From Adiantum capillus-veneris (taxonomy: Eukaryota > Streptophyta > Polypodiopsida > Polypodiales > Pteridaceae): a stretch of 64,000 nucleotides of DNA. The position numbers were made by a program, and so were the translations under genes. The notes below the pieces were generated by a model. The model worked only from the letters and a program-made list of their open reading frames with translations, ran no database searches and was not told where the DNA came from. The DNA lies in contig CM043967.1 of assembly GCA_014529385.2 (NCBI GenBank), forward strand, positions 129,951,182 to 130,015,181, written 5' to 3'. Below are positions 10,009 to 20,883 of the stretch, in pieces (position 1 is the stretch's first letter; the number at the start of each line of letters is the position of its first letter).

Positions 10009-10560
10009 TCATTCCTCTGCCTTGCGTAAGCTCTCAATTTTGTTTTCCCTCGCTGCAAGGATATACCGCTCAACCTCTTGCACTTCGGCAAGGCTTCTAC
10101 CATCGGGTAATATGACCTCGGAGGGGAATAGCTTTGAAGAGTCAGGAGGTGCAGTGAATGAAGTATTCACGTGCACATTCTCTAAGGGCATAGGCTTTAC
10201 GTTGGTCATGAATGGGGAATTTACTTCCCCACCCCCCTCATTTACATCATTAGCTCCATGTTCGGAGCGAGTGGCTCTACTAAAGGTTTCCTTCAAGCGG
10301 CAAGGCACGCTCGGCCAGGACCGTGGGCTCATGGCATGCATGTTTTGGCTTGAGCTATCGGGATTAGGCATTGGGAAACCCTCCATGACGTCGTAGTCAG
10401 AGGAAGAGTCACTAGCCGCTATGTTCGGGTCTTGGTTTGTACTACCTTGGGTCCCCGTCGAGGGCCCGGAACCTAAGGTAGGTGGATAATGAGAACTCGC
10501 GTAAGTCAAAATTCTCTCTAGTTGCTCCGTCTCTACCACACGACCAAAGCACAGATGCAT
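10009..10560 (-). CDS. Gypsy-B N-terminal gag or leader ORF
   Basis: A 183-residue open stretch (MHLCFGRVVETEQ start) that is Ser/Pro/Asn-rich, without a motif I recognise. It ends in a charged stretch (AARENKIESLRKAEE) that looks helical. It lies just upstream of the capsid region on the same strand, so it is either the N-terminal part of gag after a frameshift or a separate leader ORF. No second copy in the window allows a comparison. Confidence 0.4.
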   Translation of the reverse strand: MHLCFGRVVETEQLERILTYASSHYPPTLGSGPSTGTQGSTNQDPNIAASDSSSDYDVMEGFPMPNPDSSSQNMHAMSPRSWPSVPCRLKETFSRATRSEHGANDVNEGGGEVNSPFMTNVKPMPLENVHVNTSFTAPPDSSKLFPSEVILPDGRSLAEVQEVERYILAARENKIESLRKAEE

Positions 10561-11302
10561 GTGCTTTTGGCACCCTACAAGCGTCGGCGAATAACCTCGA
10601 AGGTTAACCGCTTACTTTTTTAGGCGTCCGTTTTCACTCGTTTTTTAATTTTTTTTAATGATCGATTTTTTGATTAAAGTGTGTGATAGCTCAAAACGAG
10701 CGTATCACTTAGAGGGTTGCGGTGTGCTTTACAGCACAACGTTCAGTCACCAGAAGCTCCGTTGGTCTTCAAAAAAGTCAATTTTTAGCTACATGTGAAG
10801 CTAAAATACGTGATTTTAAAGGGGACTGGGGCCTAATCCTGAGCGTGAGCTTGGGCTTGGGTCTAAGAGATATTCTCGATCCCGGTCCTACCTTTAAAAT
10901 TTTTATTTTTATTTTTTTAACTTTTTTTAATTTTTAATTTTTAATTTTATTTATTTAAAGGATAAGGTCGCCGCAGTGTGCACGCGAGCACACACACACA
11001 CTCTACCTACCTACTTACAACTAATACACCTACTGTTACATGCTAACACACTTCATTAGCTCTCACAGATCTACTTCCTACTTACTGTACTTTATATTAC
11101 ACAGAACTAACAACCTTAATACTAACACCTTACACAGAGAAAAAAACACAGTACCGTTGAAAACTTCATTAACAAAAATATACACAGTAGCAACACAAAA
11201 TCCTTCTTCTCAATACACACACCCTCCTTCCTTACCTTTCCTACAATTGAAATTGCACCACAAAAGAAGCACAGAGTGCCATTCAAGCTTAGTGTATGGC
11301 AT
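10561..11302 (-). other. Gypsy-B 5' leader
   Basis: Between the candidate primer-binding site and the first gag ORF. AT-rich, with T-rich runs at 10640-10670 and 10896-10945 and short (CA)n at 10992-11002. No supported gene. Confidence 0.6.
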
Positions 11303-11320
11303 TCCCCGACATCGATGCCA
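11303..11320 (-). other. Gypsy-B candidate primer-binding site
   Basis: The minus strand reads TGGCATCGATGTCGGGGA four bases inside the 5' LTR. It begins TGG, as expected for a tRNA 3' CCA, but I cannot assign the tRNA. It is not the initiator-Met site used by Copia-1 and Copia-2. Confidence 0.5.
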
Positions 11321-11324
11321 AAAA

Positions 11325-11572
11325 TGTGTGCGTATGTCGCACATGTCAATGCAAGGAACTTGCCGATACACTGTGTGCGAGCCACAAATGGCTCCAAGCA
11401 CACAACAAGCCTAAACTAGTAAGCTCAAAGATGGCGATGGTGTGTCACTCACCGCTCTACGCTTGCCGTTGTGGAGGATTCCTCGCTGCGAAAAAGAGGG
11501 AGACGCCGCTACGCCGTGCTCAACCGCCTCGTTGCTGTTGTGCCGCCGCAATGCTCGATCGCACACACTCTC

Positions 11573-11627
<55 letters not shown>

Positions 11628-11938
11628 GACGCATACACACACACACAAGGAGATGAAGAAGAAGAAGATGGAGATGGAGCAAGAGCACTCTTCAATTGCA
11701 CAAATGAGAGAATGAGTAAATTTTAGGTTTAGTTGACTTTTATATGAGCTCGCCCCATTCACACTTGGGCGCCCATGCTTAGCCAACTAATCCCTTGAAT
11801 GTTCTAGTTAGAGTGCGCCTCTCATCGGCGATCACTCTTACCCTTTTTCTATTAGACCAACAAGCCCGGTACCTGACTCTACCAAATAAATAATACAATG
11901 TCCATCGTAGGTGATAGGAATGTGCATGAGGGTTAACA
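11325..11938 (-). repeat. Gypsy-B 5' LTR
   Basis: 614 bp, the partner of 1455-2052. It carries a longer (CT)n tract (about 11575-11625). The flank after it is the second AAGAC. Confidence 0.9.
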
Positions 11939-11943
11939 AAGAC
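11939..11943 (+). other. Target-site duplication of Gypsy-B, right copy
   Basis: AAGAC, identical to 1450-1454. Confidence 0.92.
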
Positions 11944-12906
11944 CCAGTTTGGATACATGAAGCACAAGCTCAGCCTCAACAACAAAAGGTGACAGGGTGG
12001 GTAGCATCAATTGAATCAATCACTACTCAGGGCTACTTCCAAGGAAACGCTAATGGTTGGGCCAAAAAGCCTAAAGTAATAGCTTGGACCTTACCCACCT
12101 CAACCAAAGAGTTCTACAAAGAGCAAGACGAGCTATAAACGCAAGACAAACAACTCAATCAGGAGAAAGAACTACCACAAAAGGCAAAAGCAAAAATCAA
12201 AGCAGCAAGAAATGCGACAAGTTTGGGTACCAAAGTTGGACTTCAACGAAGCTATCCAACACAAACAGGAGAATCAACGGATGATTCCAGTTAAGCTACT
12301 CGAAGCACAAGGATTTTATGAAGGTAACACTCAAATATGGTTACCAAAAAGTGTAGCTCAATCTGGAACAACCAAGAGAAATCATGCAGCACAAGCTTCT
12401 ACCCAAAGGCAAGCAATGATAACCCCAACAAAAGCCAACCAAGGTTGCTGCAATCTACACATGGATACCTCGTAATCAACTCCAAAATCAAGGCTTCTAC
12501 AACGGAAATCATCAAATCTGGCTACCAAAGACTAGTGTCCATCAAGTTATTGAGAAAAAGAAGAAAATGCCAAAGACGGTCACACAAGGACCAAACACAA
12601 GGTGGGTTCCAAAATTGCCAGTAGAAACTCAATCACAGAAAACCCACACATCTCGACAACCACTTCTCGTGCAAGATAACGCAAAGGCTACATCAAGCCC
12701 TATCAGAGCTGAAGGACTTGTTCCACAAAGCAGTGTGAACATACGACAAGCAAGTCAAGAGGAGCCAAAATATGCCAAGCTACTCGACAAAATGGTGGCA
12801 TCCAAAGACCAACACAATGGAAGAGGCCTAAATTTCCAGAACTTATGGAAGTGGGTTTCTGGCCTTGAACAGGTAAGTCCAAGTCGCCATTAAAAATACA
12901 TGGCAT
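11944..12906 (+). pseudogene. Gypsy-A W-x-P-K repeat tail, downstream part
   Basis: Continues the Gypsy-A frame interrupted at 1454. Across three frames (breaks near 12138, 12340 and 12475-12570) the plus strand encodes repeated motifs: PVWIH, GYFQGNANGW, RQVWVPKLDF, IPVKLLEAQGFY with NTQIWLPK, QGFYNGNHQIWLPK and TRWVPKLPVE. The pattern (I/V)-P-(K/R)-x-x-L-x-x-Q-G-(F/Y)-(Y/F), G-N-x-Q-I-W-(L/V)-P-K recurs about every 25-60 residues. Gypsy-B and Gypsy-C have the same units, for example LLEAQGYY and DQIWVPK. The composition is basic and Gln-rich. No enzyme motif. The region is decayed here but clearly repetitive. Confidence 0.65.
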
Positions 12907-13969
12907 AAAAGTTAGAGTCGGTTAGCTAAGCCACTAAATGAGCGAGGTGTTAGTCCCAAACCCGTCCCAAAGCTTTATGTAATATTCTCTGTGGTCTAAG
13001 CATCTTAGCTATTCTAGGTACTGCTCAAGTTGGAAGAGTTGAGTATAATTACGTTGTGTCGCTCGTGTTGGTATAGGTGAGTATAAGAGTCAAAGCCATT
13101 GTAGTATAGTGGTAAGTGAAGGAGGAAGTCCAAAAGACACTCACGCACTCAACACAGTGAGGAATGAGTGGAGAAGCTTATACATCGAAAACCCTTCTTG
13201 GAAACGTGGAAGCTATTGAGACATCCTTTGATGTCACATGTGCTACATTTGTTCCTTGAAGCACCCATCAACTCCATCTCTTACACTACATGCTTTTGTT
13301 TGAAAACTTCTCATAAGCATATAGACTGTCCCATAATTGGCACTTACATTAGGAACTCCTCCTTTGTTTCTCCCAAGCACTTACCTTCCATGACAGGTAC
13401 TTCAAGTCCAAATGCTCAACTCCAATAAGAGCGTATACCAAAGGCACTTTTTTCCCACCGAGTTTTTTCCCTTTGGTCATCCAGGTTTTAAGACCCTAAT
13501 CTAGAAACCCTCACATCATCTTCTTGTATATATTCCTTCTACATCAGCAATAAAGAAATGGCTACCCAAATCAATCGACAACAATTTGGAGCAAAAACTG
13601 CAGGTCTCCACATGCTTATCAAAAGCATATTTTATCTTCAAGGGAGACAACAAAGATCCATCAAACAATGTCAAGAAAATGGCCTACAATGATAAGCAAT
13701 GAGAAATTTAGCAAGCAAGCTATCCATAACAATCAAAAGTAGCTCACACAATGCTTCAACATTGGTGACCTATTGCAGACAACTCAAATTGCAGTGGACC
13801 TTGAAAGAAAATCCATCATAAAGTCAATGCCCCAAAGAGGTTCAGTTCTACAAGCTCAGACACATCAACATCCATCTTCCCGGCGGCCAAGACTGGCAAC
13901 AAAGAGGTGAATGCACAACAAGAAGAAAAGTTGCCTCGAAAATCAAAGATCAAATCACGTATCAACAAC
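12907..13969 (+). other. Gypsy-A 3' untranslated stretch
   Basis: No supported gene. It contains short stretches still reading as basic sequence, no RT or integrase motif, and leads into the polypurine region. Confidence 0.5.
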
Positions 13970-14382
13970 ATGGCAGATATGAATCACTCAAGGAAGGGGG
14001 GAGTGTTATCAACGACAAAGCTCTTCTACAGCTCAAGGCCAACCTTGAAGACAAAGATTCATCGATCAATGGAAAGACAAAGAATGTCATACAAAGGCAA
14101 TGGGCAAACAATGATAACTTCAGCAAAAAAGCTCCCAACAATAAAACATAAGGAGTTCCATAGCGCTGAAGCTAATGAAGTATTGCAAGTCAATGACAAA
14201 GACAGAAACATCAAAAGAACTCTTCACGGGAGATATGAATCACTCAAGGAAGGGGGGAGAGTCATCAACAACAAAGCACTTCCCAAGCTGAAGTCCAACC
14301 TTGAAGACAAAGCTGAAGACAATCGTATGACAAGATTGCACAAGGTCGTGTCAAGGGAGGACACGATTTAGGAAGGGTGGAA
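13970..14382 (+). repeat. Duplicated polypurine region before the Gypsy-A 3' LTR
   Basis: GATATGAATCACTCAAGGAA followed by GGGGGGAG occurs at about 13977 and again at about 14231, a ~254-bp tandem duplication whose units also share ATCAAC, ACAAAGC and AACCTTGAAGACAAAG. The first tract (13990-14003) is followed directly by TGTTATC, which looks like an LTR start. The tract next to the actual LTR is AGGAAGGGTGGAA (14370-14382). Confidence 0.7.
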
Positions 14383-15239
14383 TGTTTGATGATAGATCAA
14401 ACGGGCGCCCAACTGGTCGGACACGTACCCGGACACCACATTTGTACTCTATTAATTGTCCGAGCTAGTGTAGTGATACTCTGTGTAAACCCTAATTCCA
14501 GAGTAGCAGGTCAATTCCATGAGTTGTAATACTGTCATGATAATTGTAAAGGTCCATGTGAACCGGCCACTGGCCATTTAGAATTCCCTATGTATAAAGT
14601 TCAATAATTTCAATGTGAAAGAAGGCTTATCTTTAGAAGAAGAGGAAGCTTAAAAAACGTACACCCGAGCTACGATTCAACTCCAACTTGTAACCATCCC
14701 TGCTAATGAATGGATAATCTATTTTCAAATCTGAAAGTTGCATTGTGTTCCTCTTTCTTTGCTCTTTCATTCTAGTGTAAGCATTGTCAGTTTTGCTGTG
14801 GTTCACGACTACGCATCTGTGAGCTGTAATTGCAGATTTGAGTGCTTAAATTGTTGTTTATAGTCGTTTTGACCATAGGAGAGTGTTCTTAGACCATAAG
14901 GGGACCTTTTTGGACTGATCTGTTGCAGTTTTCATGATCTTTTTCATGATGGATCTTGATTTTGGTACCTTGTCGGATTGCGACTAGACTTGCTAGGATA
15001 GTGCCCGTAGGTGTCCTAGACCTCCTCCTAAAGTTTCGTTGCATTTCGAGTCCGTTCGAGTGCCGAAATGGCGTGATGACCTAGAGCTGTGAGAAAGGAC
15101 ATAGGCATATTTCCCTGATCATTGAGTGCTGGTTTGCTTACAGAGTTGTTGTGTTTGCTTGTTAAGGTTCACTTTGTGAGATTGACGATCTCATAGAGTC
15201 TCCGTGTCCCATCCGAGTCACTTTCCCTGAGTATTGACA
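14383..15239 (+). repeat. Gypsy-A 3' LTR
   Basis: 857 bp from TGTTTGATGATAG to GAGTATTGACA, preceded by a polypurine tract. A TATA-like TATAAAG lies at 14593-14599. Only one LTR is in the window, so the right end is set by the TG...CA rule and loss of element-like context, and may be off by a few bases. Confidence 0.7.
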
Positions 15240-15278
15240 TTATGTTAGTGCCAGAAAGCTATGCTATAGACGTCCATC

Positions 15279-15694
15279 ACGGCGACCCACTAACAAGGGA
15301 TATACTCTCCCATAACCACACACACACACACTCTCATTGTGTGGAGTGCAAAGTGCAAGAGCTCCATCTCCTTCTCCAAGCTTGTTGGGAAGTTGAGAGC
15401 CTACACCAACAATCTTGGCTATGGAATGCAAATCCAACCAAGAGCCATGCTTCAATCCTTAAGCTTGCCATCTTCTTCATCTTCATTACGGTGACCCACT
15501 AACAAGGGATATACTCTCCCATAACCACACACACACACTCTCATTGTGTGGAGTGCAAAGTGCAAGAGCTCCATCTCCTTCTCCAAGCTTGTTGGGAAGT
15601 TGAGAGCCTACACCAACAATCTTGGCTATGGAATGCAAATCCAACCAAGAGCCATGCTTCAATCCTTAAGCTTTCCATCTTCTTCATCTTCATT
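15279..15694. repeat. 209-bp tandem duplication
   Basis: Two near-identical units (15279-15487 and 15488-about 15694), both running from ACGG(C/T)GACCCACTAACAAG through (CA)n, GTGTGGAGTGCAAAG and CTTGGCTATGGAATGC to CTTCATCTTCATT. Differences are few (for example the (CA)n length), so the duplication is recent. No coding function supported. Confidence 0.9.
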
Positions 15695-17237
15695 ACTATG
15701 CTATTATGCTATGCTAAGCAAGAAGAGTGATGATAAGTGAGGAACTATTTCTTTCTCCTATGGATGATTCTTATTCCTCTTCCCTACCCTCATTCCCCAC
15801 GAGCTCTGTCCACCTTCAAAGGTGTTTGAGGCCTTGGGATAGTTAATGCTTTTTGCAAAGTTTATGTTATGCTCGTGATGCATGAAGCTTTCCATCTTCA
15901 TAGCATTAGCAAGGCCACAAGGAACACAAAGATTGTATTGTACCAAGTTTCTCTTGATAGGAGAATCTATAATACAAACGGATTTTGGAGGGGGGACCGG
16001 CTCCAAGTAAATCCGGTCCTCAACTATTGTCATGTTCTCTAATACTCTCTCTTGAAAAAGTATTGTTCATGCCAAGTTAATTAAGTACCATGTTTATGTT
16101 GCTACCATCAATTAAGTTCACTCCCTATGTTCTCAAAGTAATCTCACAAAAATGCTCACTCTAATTATCTTAATTCCGCTATTCTCAAAGTTTATAGGCC
16201 ATTTCCATTACACAACACAGACATCAACCATATTGAGGGTTATGACTTATCTGGAGTCTGATGCTGTGTAGAAAATGGGAGTATAAGCCCCCATCTCTCT
16301 CTTTGCTCCCCTTTTTTTACAATGTTTATTATACATACAGCGCACACTTGCTGCTCACCAAAGCTACATCTCTCTCTCTCTCTCTCTCTTCCCCCCCCCC
16401 CCCCCCCCCCCCCCTTGGACGCAGCCTAATGCTACACAACAATGTTTTCAAACACTGCAAGAGGTCTGCTCATACCTGGAATCACTCTTGCCTTTGTTCA
16501 TGTGCGCCTCGCCTTCGTGCATCACTTTTTGCCTTTGATCATCTGACCCTTTCTAGACACAGACAAAAATACCCTCGCGTACAAGCCAACTTTGACAGGT
16601 AGCACCAAAAAATCGACACGCCAACAGCTTTTGAATTCTCCAGAAGCAAGTGCCCTTTCTTGTAACCATTGGATTATTACATTATTCCCCGCCTTCGTCA
16701 ATAAACGACAATCGAGGGCACATACGTATTGGAATTAAAAAAAAAAAAAAAAAGCTCATACGAGCTTGATTTAAATTAATCCATATCTATATTAAAAAGG
16801 CAAAGGTCATCTCCACGTGGTTGCAAATGCTCGCAGCCACGAGATGACCATCTGCCTTTCCCTCTGCCTGGAAACTGATCGGGTGCTTACATGGCAACAC
16901 CACTATGCAACGAACATCAGCAAGCACAGCCTACATGGCATCGACCCGACACACCTTGAGTTGCGGGTGCACGTCTTTGAAGTCTGGAGCCAACTCCCGC
17001 GGCCCAAGATGGCTAGCTGCCTACACGATCGCAAATCACTTCCGCCTCTCTCTGTCTTGCCGAATCTCGAGCTGAGGAGGACCTCTCGAGTCTCTATATA
17101 GAGATACAATGCTACCTTTTCTTTTCTCCATTCACGTCAGAGCCGCAGCTGCCAACATTCTCCTGCAGATATGGATCGTATATTAATGACAAGCTTTTCT
17201 CCACTCACACAAACCACCGCATTGCCTAGCCTTGACA

Positions 17238-17274
<37 letters not shown>

Positions 17275-17452
17275 TGGAGAATGAGTTCTCGTTGTGGAGA
17301 ATGAGCACCTCAAGAAGGTTCTTGAAATGCAAACAACATGCTTGATGCATCTTGAGAATGAAGTTCAAGAATGTAAGCACTCTCTTGTTGACATGAATGT
17401 ATTGAAAGAGCGCTTGAACAAAGTTGAGAGTGATCATGTATTGAATCTTCAT
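15695..17452. other. Unassigned region with promoter-like motifs and homopolymers
   Basis: A (CT)n tract and a 24-base C run (16391-16414), an A run (16738-16753), a G-box CCACGTGG (16813-16820), a TATA-like CTATATAGAG (17094-17103) and another (CT)n (17240-17271). At about 17283-17452 the plus strand encodes a Leu/Glu-rich, coiled-coil-like stretch (ENEHLKKVLEMQ) that ends where the 545-bp repeat starts. It could be a remnant of a copia gag or of the following LINE. No complete gene. Confidence 0.4.
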
Positions 17453-17997
17453 GTGGTCCCCTTAGCTTAGACTTTCATTTGATTCCAAAGGACACCTCAT
17501 GCCATATGAAATCATGACATTGCTCCTTGACAAAGTTTTGTAATCATGCTTGCAATAATGCATTAAAATAAGTGTATCTTTGAAATCATGCCACCTAGTG
17601 TCCCACTAAGATTTGATTCTCTCCTAGTAGCTATTTAAAAAGAAATATAAGAAAAGTATAAAAAATACATAGAATATATATATATTGGAGTTTACCCTAG
17701 ATATAGGATCTAGCTAGGGTGTGAGATGATAATGAAATAGTAGAAATAAAGAATCAATGCTTTTTTTGCCCCAAGTTAAAGAGGCGGAGCTATTGACACT
17801 TTTTCCATAGTATTTTTTTGATGGTAAAGTAAGAATACATTACCCTTGAGATAAATAATAAGATGAGATAGAAAGCTTATTTTTATACTTACATATGCAT
17901 ATGTACATTATAGGAAATATAATTATGTATCTAAAAAAAATACAAGATAGATTTTGTAGCATGCGTTCCCACTATGTACGTGTCACAGCACGACAAC
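17453..17997 (+). repeat. 545-bp repeat, inverted relative to 4131-4672
   Basis: Runs from GTGGTCCCCTTAGC to GCACGACAAC and matches the reverse complement of 4131-4672. Here it separates a coiled-coil-like coding stretch from LINE-1, and in the other copy it is one end of an insertion. The shared edge at CGACAAC in both contexts makes that edge a real element boundary. Confidence 0.8.
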
Positions 17998-19592
17998 GTT
18001 GAGAGCTTTGGTGAGTTGACTCTTGAGGATATGTATATGCATTGCAAGAAGCTCTATGAGCGACCCAATGTTGATAAGATGGAGTGTTGTAGCTCCCTTC
18101 CATTTATGCCTCCCTTCTTTACCATTGAAAATGTATGCCGTGCGCTTGAGAAACTTGCTACTCGCAAGGCTGGGGACCTTCAAGGTGTCAAGATTGAAAT
18201 GATTAAATGGACAAGCAAGAAAACACGATATTGGATATGAGATATGTTCAACCTTGCACTTCAGCATGGCATGCCTCATGATTGGAGTGAAAATTGGATC
18301 AAACCTTTGCACAAAGGAGGAGATGTAAACAATGTGAACAACTATCGCACTATAATGGTTGGTTCTTTGATGGCAAAGTTATTTGGATGTATCATGGAGA
18401 TGAAGATAAGTGAATGGGCTGAAAAGAATGGAAAACATGCGCTTGGCCAAGCAGGTTTTTGAAAGCATCATAGCACTATTGATCACCCTGTCACTCTTCG
18501 AGTTCTTATGGAAGCGTCTCTATTGAAAGGAAAAAAGTTGTATTGCTGCTTTGTGGATTTCAAGAAAGCTTTTGACATGGTAATGTGAGGAAATCTTTGG
18601 AGACGTATGCAAAGCCTTCAAGTGTCGAGAGAATTTATGCATGCAGTCTTTCGCATCTACCAAAAAGTACTATGTCGACTACGTATGGGAGATGGAATTT
18701 TAGAATTTTTTGCAAGCATGATTGGTGTCAAACAAGGATGCCTACTTTCGCCAACCCTCTTTGGGCTACTCATTGATGATTTGGAATGTATGGTTCTTGA
18801 TTTTATGCAACAAGAAGGCATAGAAGAGGTTAAGATTAGAAATGCGGTGATCATGCTTTTGCTTTATGCCGATGATGTAGTGCTCTTGGCACATACCTTA
18901 GAAGATGCAAAAAAGCTTATGAGTGTCTTGGAATGCTTTTGCCTACATAGCAGGCTGACCGTGAATGGATCCAAAACCAAGGTTATGCTTGTAAAGACCC
19001 TCAATGATGAAAATCCATGCATTGTATACAACAATGAGAAACTTGAAGTGGTAGATCACTTTAATTACCTTGGCCTTGAGGTTCCATCCAATCATAAATG
19101 GAAGGATTGTGCAATGCGTCGCTTGGAAGCCGGAAAGAGGGCTTATTATGCATTTGAGAACATGTGCAATGCTGGAGAGATCAAGTGTTGGGCTCTTAAA
19201 AAGTACCTCTTTGACACATTGGTGACACCGGTGCTTCTTTATGGAGTGAAGGTGTGGGGTGGAAGCATCGGGAAGTCTACTTGGAAAGAGTTTGAGAATG
19301 TCCAAAAGCGTTTTCTCACCAACTTTCTCCAAGTCAAGAAACAAACACCCTACATGCTCTTACTTCTTGAGTCCGGATCGCTTTCCATTGAGGTCTTGGG
19401 CATGCAAAGGGTTGTGGAGTACATGCTTAAGACACAACGTAGCCCTTTGTATCGACTTCCTAGAATCGCATATGAAGCAAATCAAAAGGTCCAAAAGACA
19501 TGCAAGAGCAAAATACTAAGTTCCGGGTGGATGCTTGATATCAAGAAATGGTTTGGAAGATGGGATGCATATCACTTGGTCAAGGATGCATC
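17998..19592 (+). pseudogene. LINE-1 reverse transcriptase, upstream of Copia-1
   Basis: Non-LTR retrotransposon ORF2 remnant. In order: a pre-RT segment (LATRKAGDLQGVKIEMIKW), W-x-x-x-W-I-x-P-L-H-K-G-G, NYRTI, GQAGF-x-KHHSTIDH, CCFVDFKKAFDMV, GVKQGCLLSPTLFGLLIDDL, YADDVVLLAH (the catalytic YADD), LTVNGSKTKVM and FNYLGLEV, then a LINE-type thumb/connection region. The three in-frame stops are all TGA (18238, 18460, 18586), and each sits where an Arg is expected or plausible, so CGA to TGA decay fits. No endonuclease domain is visible upstream. The frame runs to HLVKDAS and is cut at 19592 by Copia-1. Confidence 0.85.
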
Positions 19593-19784
19593 TGTTGGGG
19601 TATAAAGCCCAATGTGGTCGCCCAGGTAAGTGGGCGGGCCGCCAAGTATGTACACATATTCTTTTGTAAAAACCTAATAAGAACTCACTATGCTCTACAC
19701 ATTACAATAGAGCGAGTTCACCATATCGTCGTGCTCTTCTTCTCGCACTCTCTCTCGCGTCGCACTTCCGCTCGTACTCCTTCA
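19593..19784 (+). repeat. Copia-1 5' LTR
   Basis: 192 bp, TGTTGGGGTATAAAGCCC to CTCGTACTCCTTCA. The first 15 bases include TATAAAG. The start matches the Copia-2 LTR (TGTTGGGGTATAG), so both belong to one copia lineage. Confidence 0.93.
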
Positions 19785-19786
19785 AC

Positions 19787-19798
19787 TGGTATCAGAGC
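19787..19798 (+). other. Copia-1 primer-binding site (initiator Met tRNA)
   Basis: TGGTATCAGAGC two bases after the LTR, the standard plant iMet primer-binding sequence. Confidence 0.92.
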
Positions 19799-20883
19799 TC
19801 AGATCGAGGCTCGGGGCAGCACTGCAGGAGGCTACAGTCACCAACTCAGATTGGAGTGAAATTCGACAGGCAAAGACACGGCCCCAAATCCTGTGGGACT
19901 ACCCGTAAGACCTGGTGTGCTCAGAATTTCATTCTGAGGTCATCTCGATCACCGTTCGGCTTCGACAAAGTTCTGCGCAGGCCATTTTCGACTACGTGGT
20001 CTCAACGGGTGCAGATCCGACTCTGCAAATTTGGGGTTTTCGGCCTATGACTGCAGGTGCTGAGGATATCGACACTCCCAGAGTGTTGATTTGTGGTTGT
20101 CTACACATCGAAGGACGGCTCACAGTTCTTGGAGGCGTGTCACATACGACACGGGCGCATCTACACACAGACTGTAGGCGACATCCACTAGTTCATCAGG
20201 TAGCTTGCGTTTGCTGCTTGATATTCCAGATTTCATCCTGACATTGCAGGTACTTCCACATGGGATGTATTGTCAGAGATGATGTATGTCTGTTGAGGGT
20301 TTGCTGGCTGTGAGTCACACAGCAAACAACCGCCGCAGCGGTTACAACATACAGTGGGAAATTTGTGGATGTATGACTTTGTGGGAAGTCTATGTACTGT
20401 CAGATTTACTGTAGCCTTTGTTGAGGGTCGAGTGAGGTTTTATTGAGCTGGGGGATTCTCGAATGTTGAGATCCTTTCGGTGATACAGGTCTTGGAGCGA
20501 TCCCTCGAGCACCCTTAGATAGGCAGCTAGGATGTATTGACTGTGAGTTAGACAATTGGGATTGCATCTTTGCTTTACTGCCGTTGAGGCATTGTCGCAG
20601 TCTATGCTTACAGGACAGTGATAGGACAGTCAGAGACAGTACATGTGCAGGACAGGTTTACCCACAGCTTACAGTGTCAGAGAGACAGTGGTTTTTTGAG
20701 CTGTTTTTTTGGTGTATTTTTAGTACACCAGAGCCATTTTACAAAGGAGACTCTGCCAAAATTTCAGCAGAATCTGAAGCTTTCTTGGTCCATTTGAGAG
20801 GTTGATATTGGTTCAGAGGTCAGTTTACAGGGGAAACTCTGCCGAATTTTTCCCAGGAAAGTAAACTACTGTGAAGCGTAGCT
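19799..20883 (+). other. Copia-1 leader
   Basis: About 1.1 kb between the primer-binding site and the gag start, without a supported gene. Rich in ACAG(T/A) repeats around 20610-20700. Probably the packaging and translation leader. Confidence 0.6.

Larger units (their letters stand above)
1455..11938 (-). mobile_element. Gypsy-B: LTR retrotransposon, complete by LTRs, pol-less
   Basis: A 10.5-kb element bounded by two ~0.6-kb LTRs with TG...CA ends and a 5-bp target duplication AAGAC. Reading on the minus strand it shows 5' LTR (11938-11325), candidate primer-binding site, leader, gag with zinc knuckles (10.6-7.4 kb), an acidic region, half of a retropepsin domain joined abruptly to a W-x-P-K tail (6743-6226, then 4130-3838), an untranslated stretch, polypurine tract and 3' LTR. 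No RT, RNase H or integrase is present. The protease-to-tail junction near 6490 replaces the whole pol region of the related Gypsy-C, so this is an internal-deletion derivative. A 2.1-kb insertion splits the tail. The LTRs differ by several percent outside the (CT)n tract, so the insertion is not very recent. Confidence 0.9.
1..15239 (+). mobile_element. Gypsy-A: Ty3/gypsy retrotransposon, 3' part, interrupted by Gypsy-B
   Basis: The element enters from the left edge and ends at a 3' LTR (14383-15239). In order it shows the end of a first retropepsin domain, a linker, a second degenerate retropepsin-like domain, a basic tail with W-x-P-K motifs, polypurine tracts and the LTR. No reverse transcriptase or integrase lies between the two protease-like domains, although Gypsy-C has pol there, so this copy looks like a pol-less derivative. 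The coding frame reads into 1454 and resumes after 11943, because Gypsy-B is inserted there. The 5' LTR and gag are outside the window, so the element's own target duplication cannot be checked. The five bases after the LTR are TTATG. Confidence 0.8.

Noticed and set aside
15242-15740. Tandem small genes in the 209-bp duplication
   Set aside because: The open frames differ between the two units and include (CA)n translation.
16261-16602. ORF with a Pro stretch and Ser/Leu repeats
   Set aside because: Generated by (CT)n and the 24-base C run. No protein-like context on either side.
16813-17103. Host gene promoter (G-box plus TATA-like site)
   Set aside because: No convincing downstream gene: the next coding stretch is a fragment ended by the 545-bp repeat. 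Kept only as part of the unassigned region.
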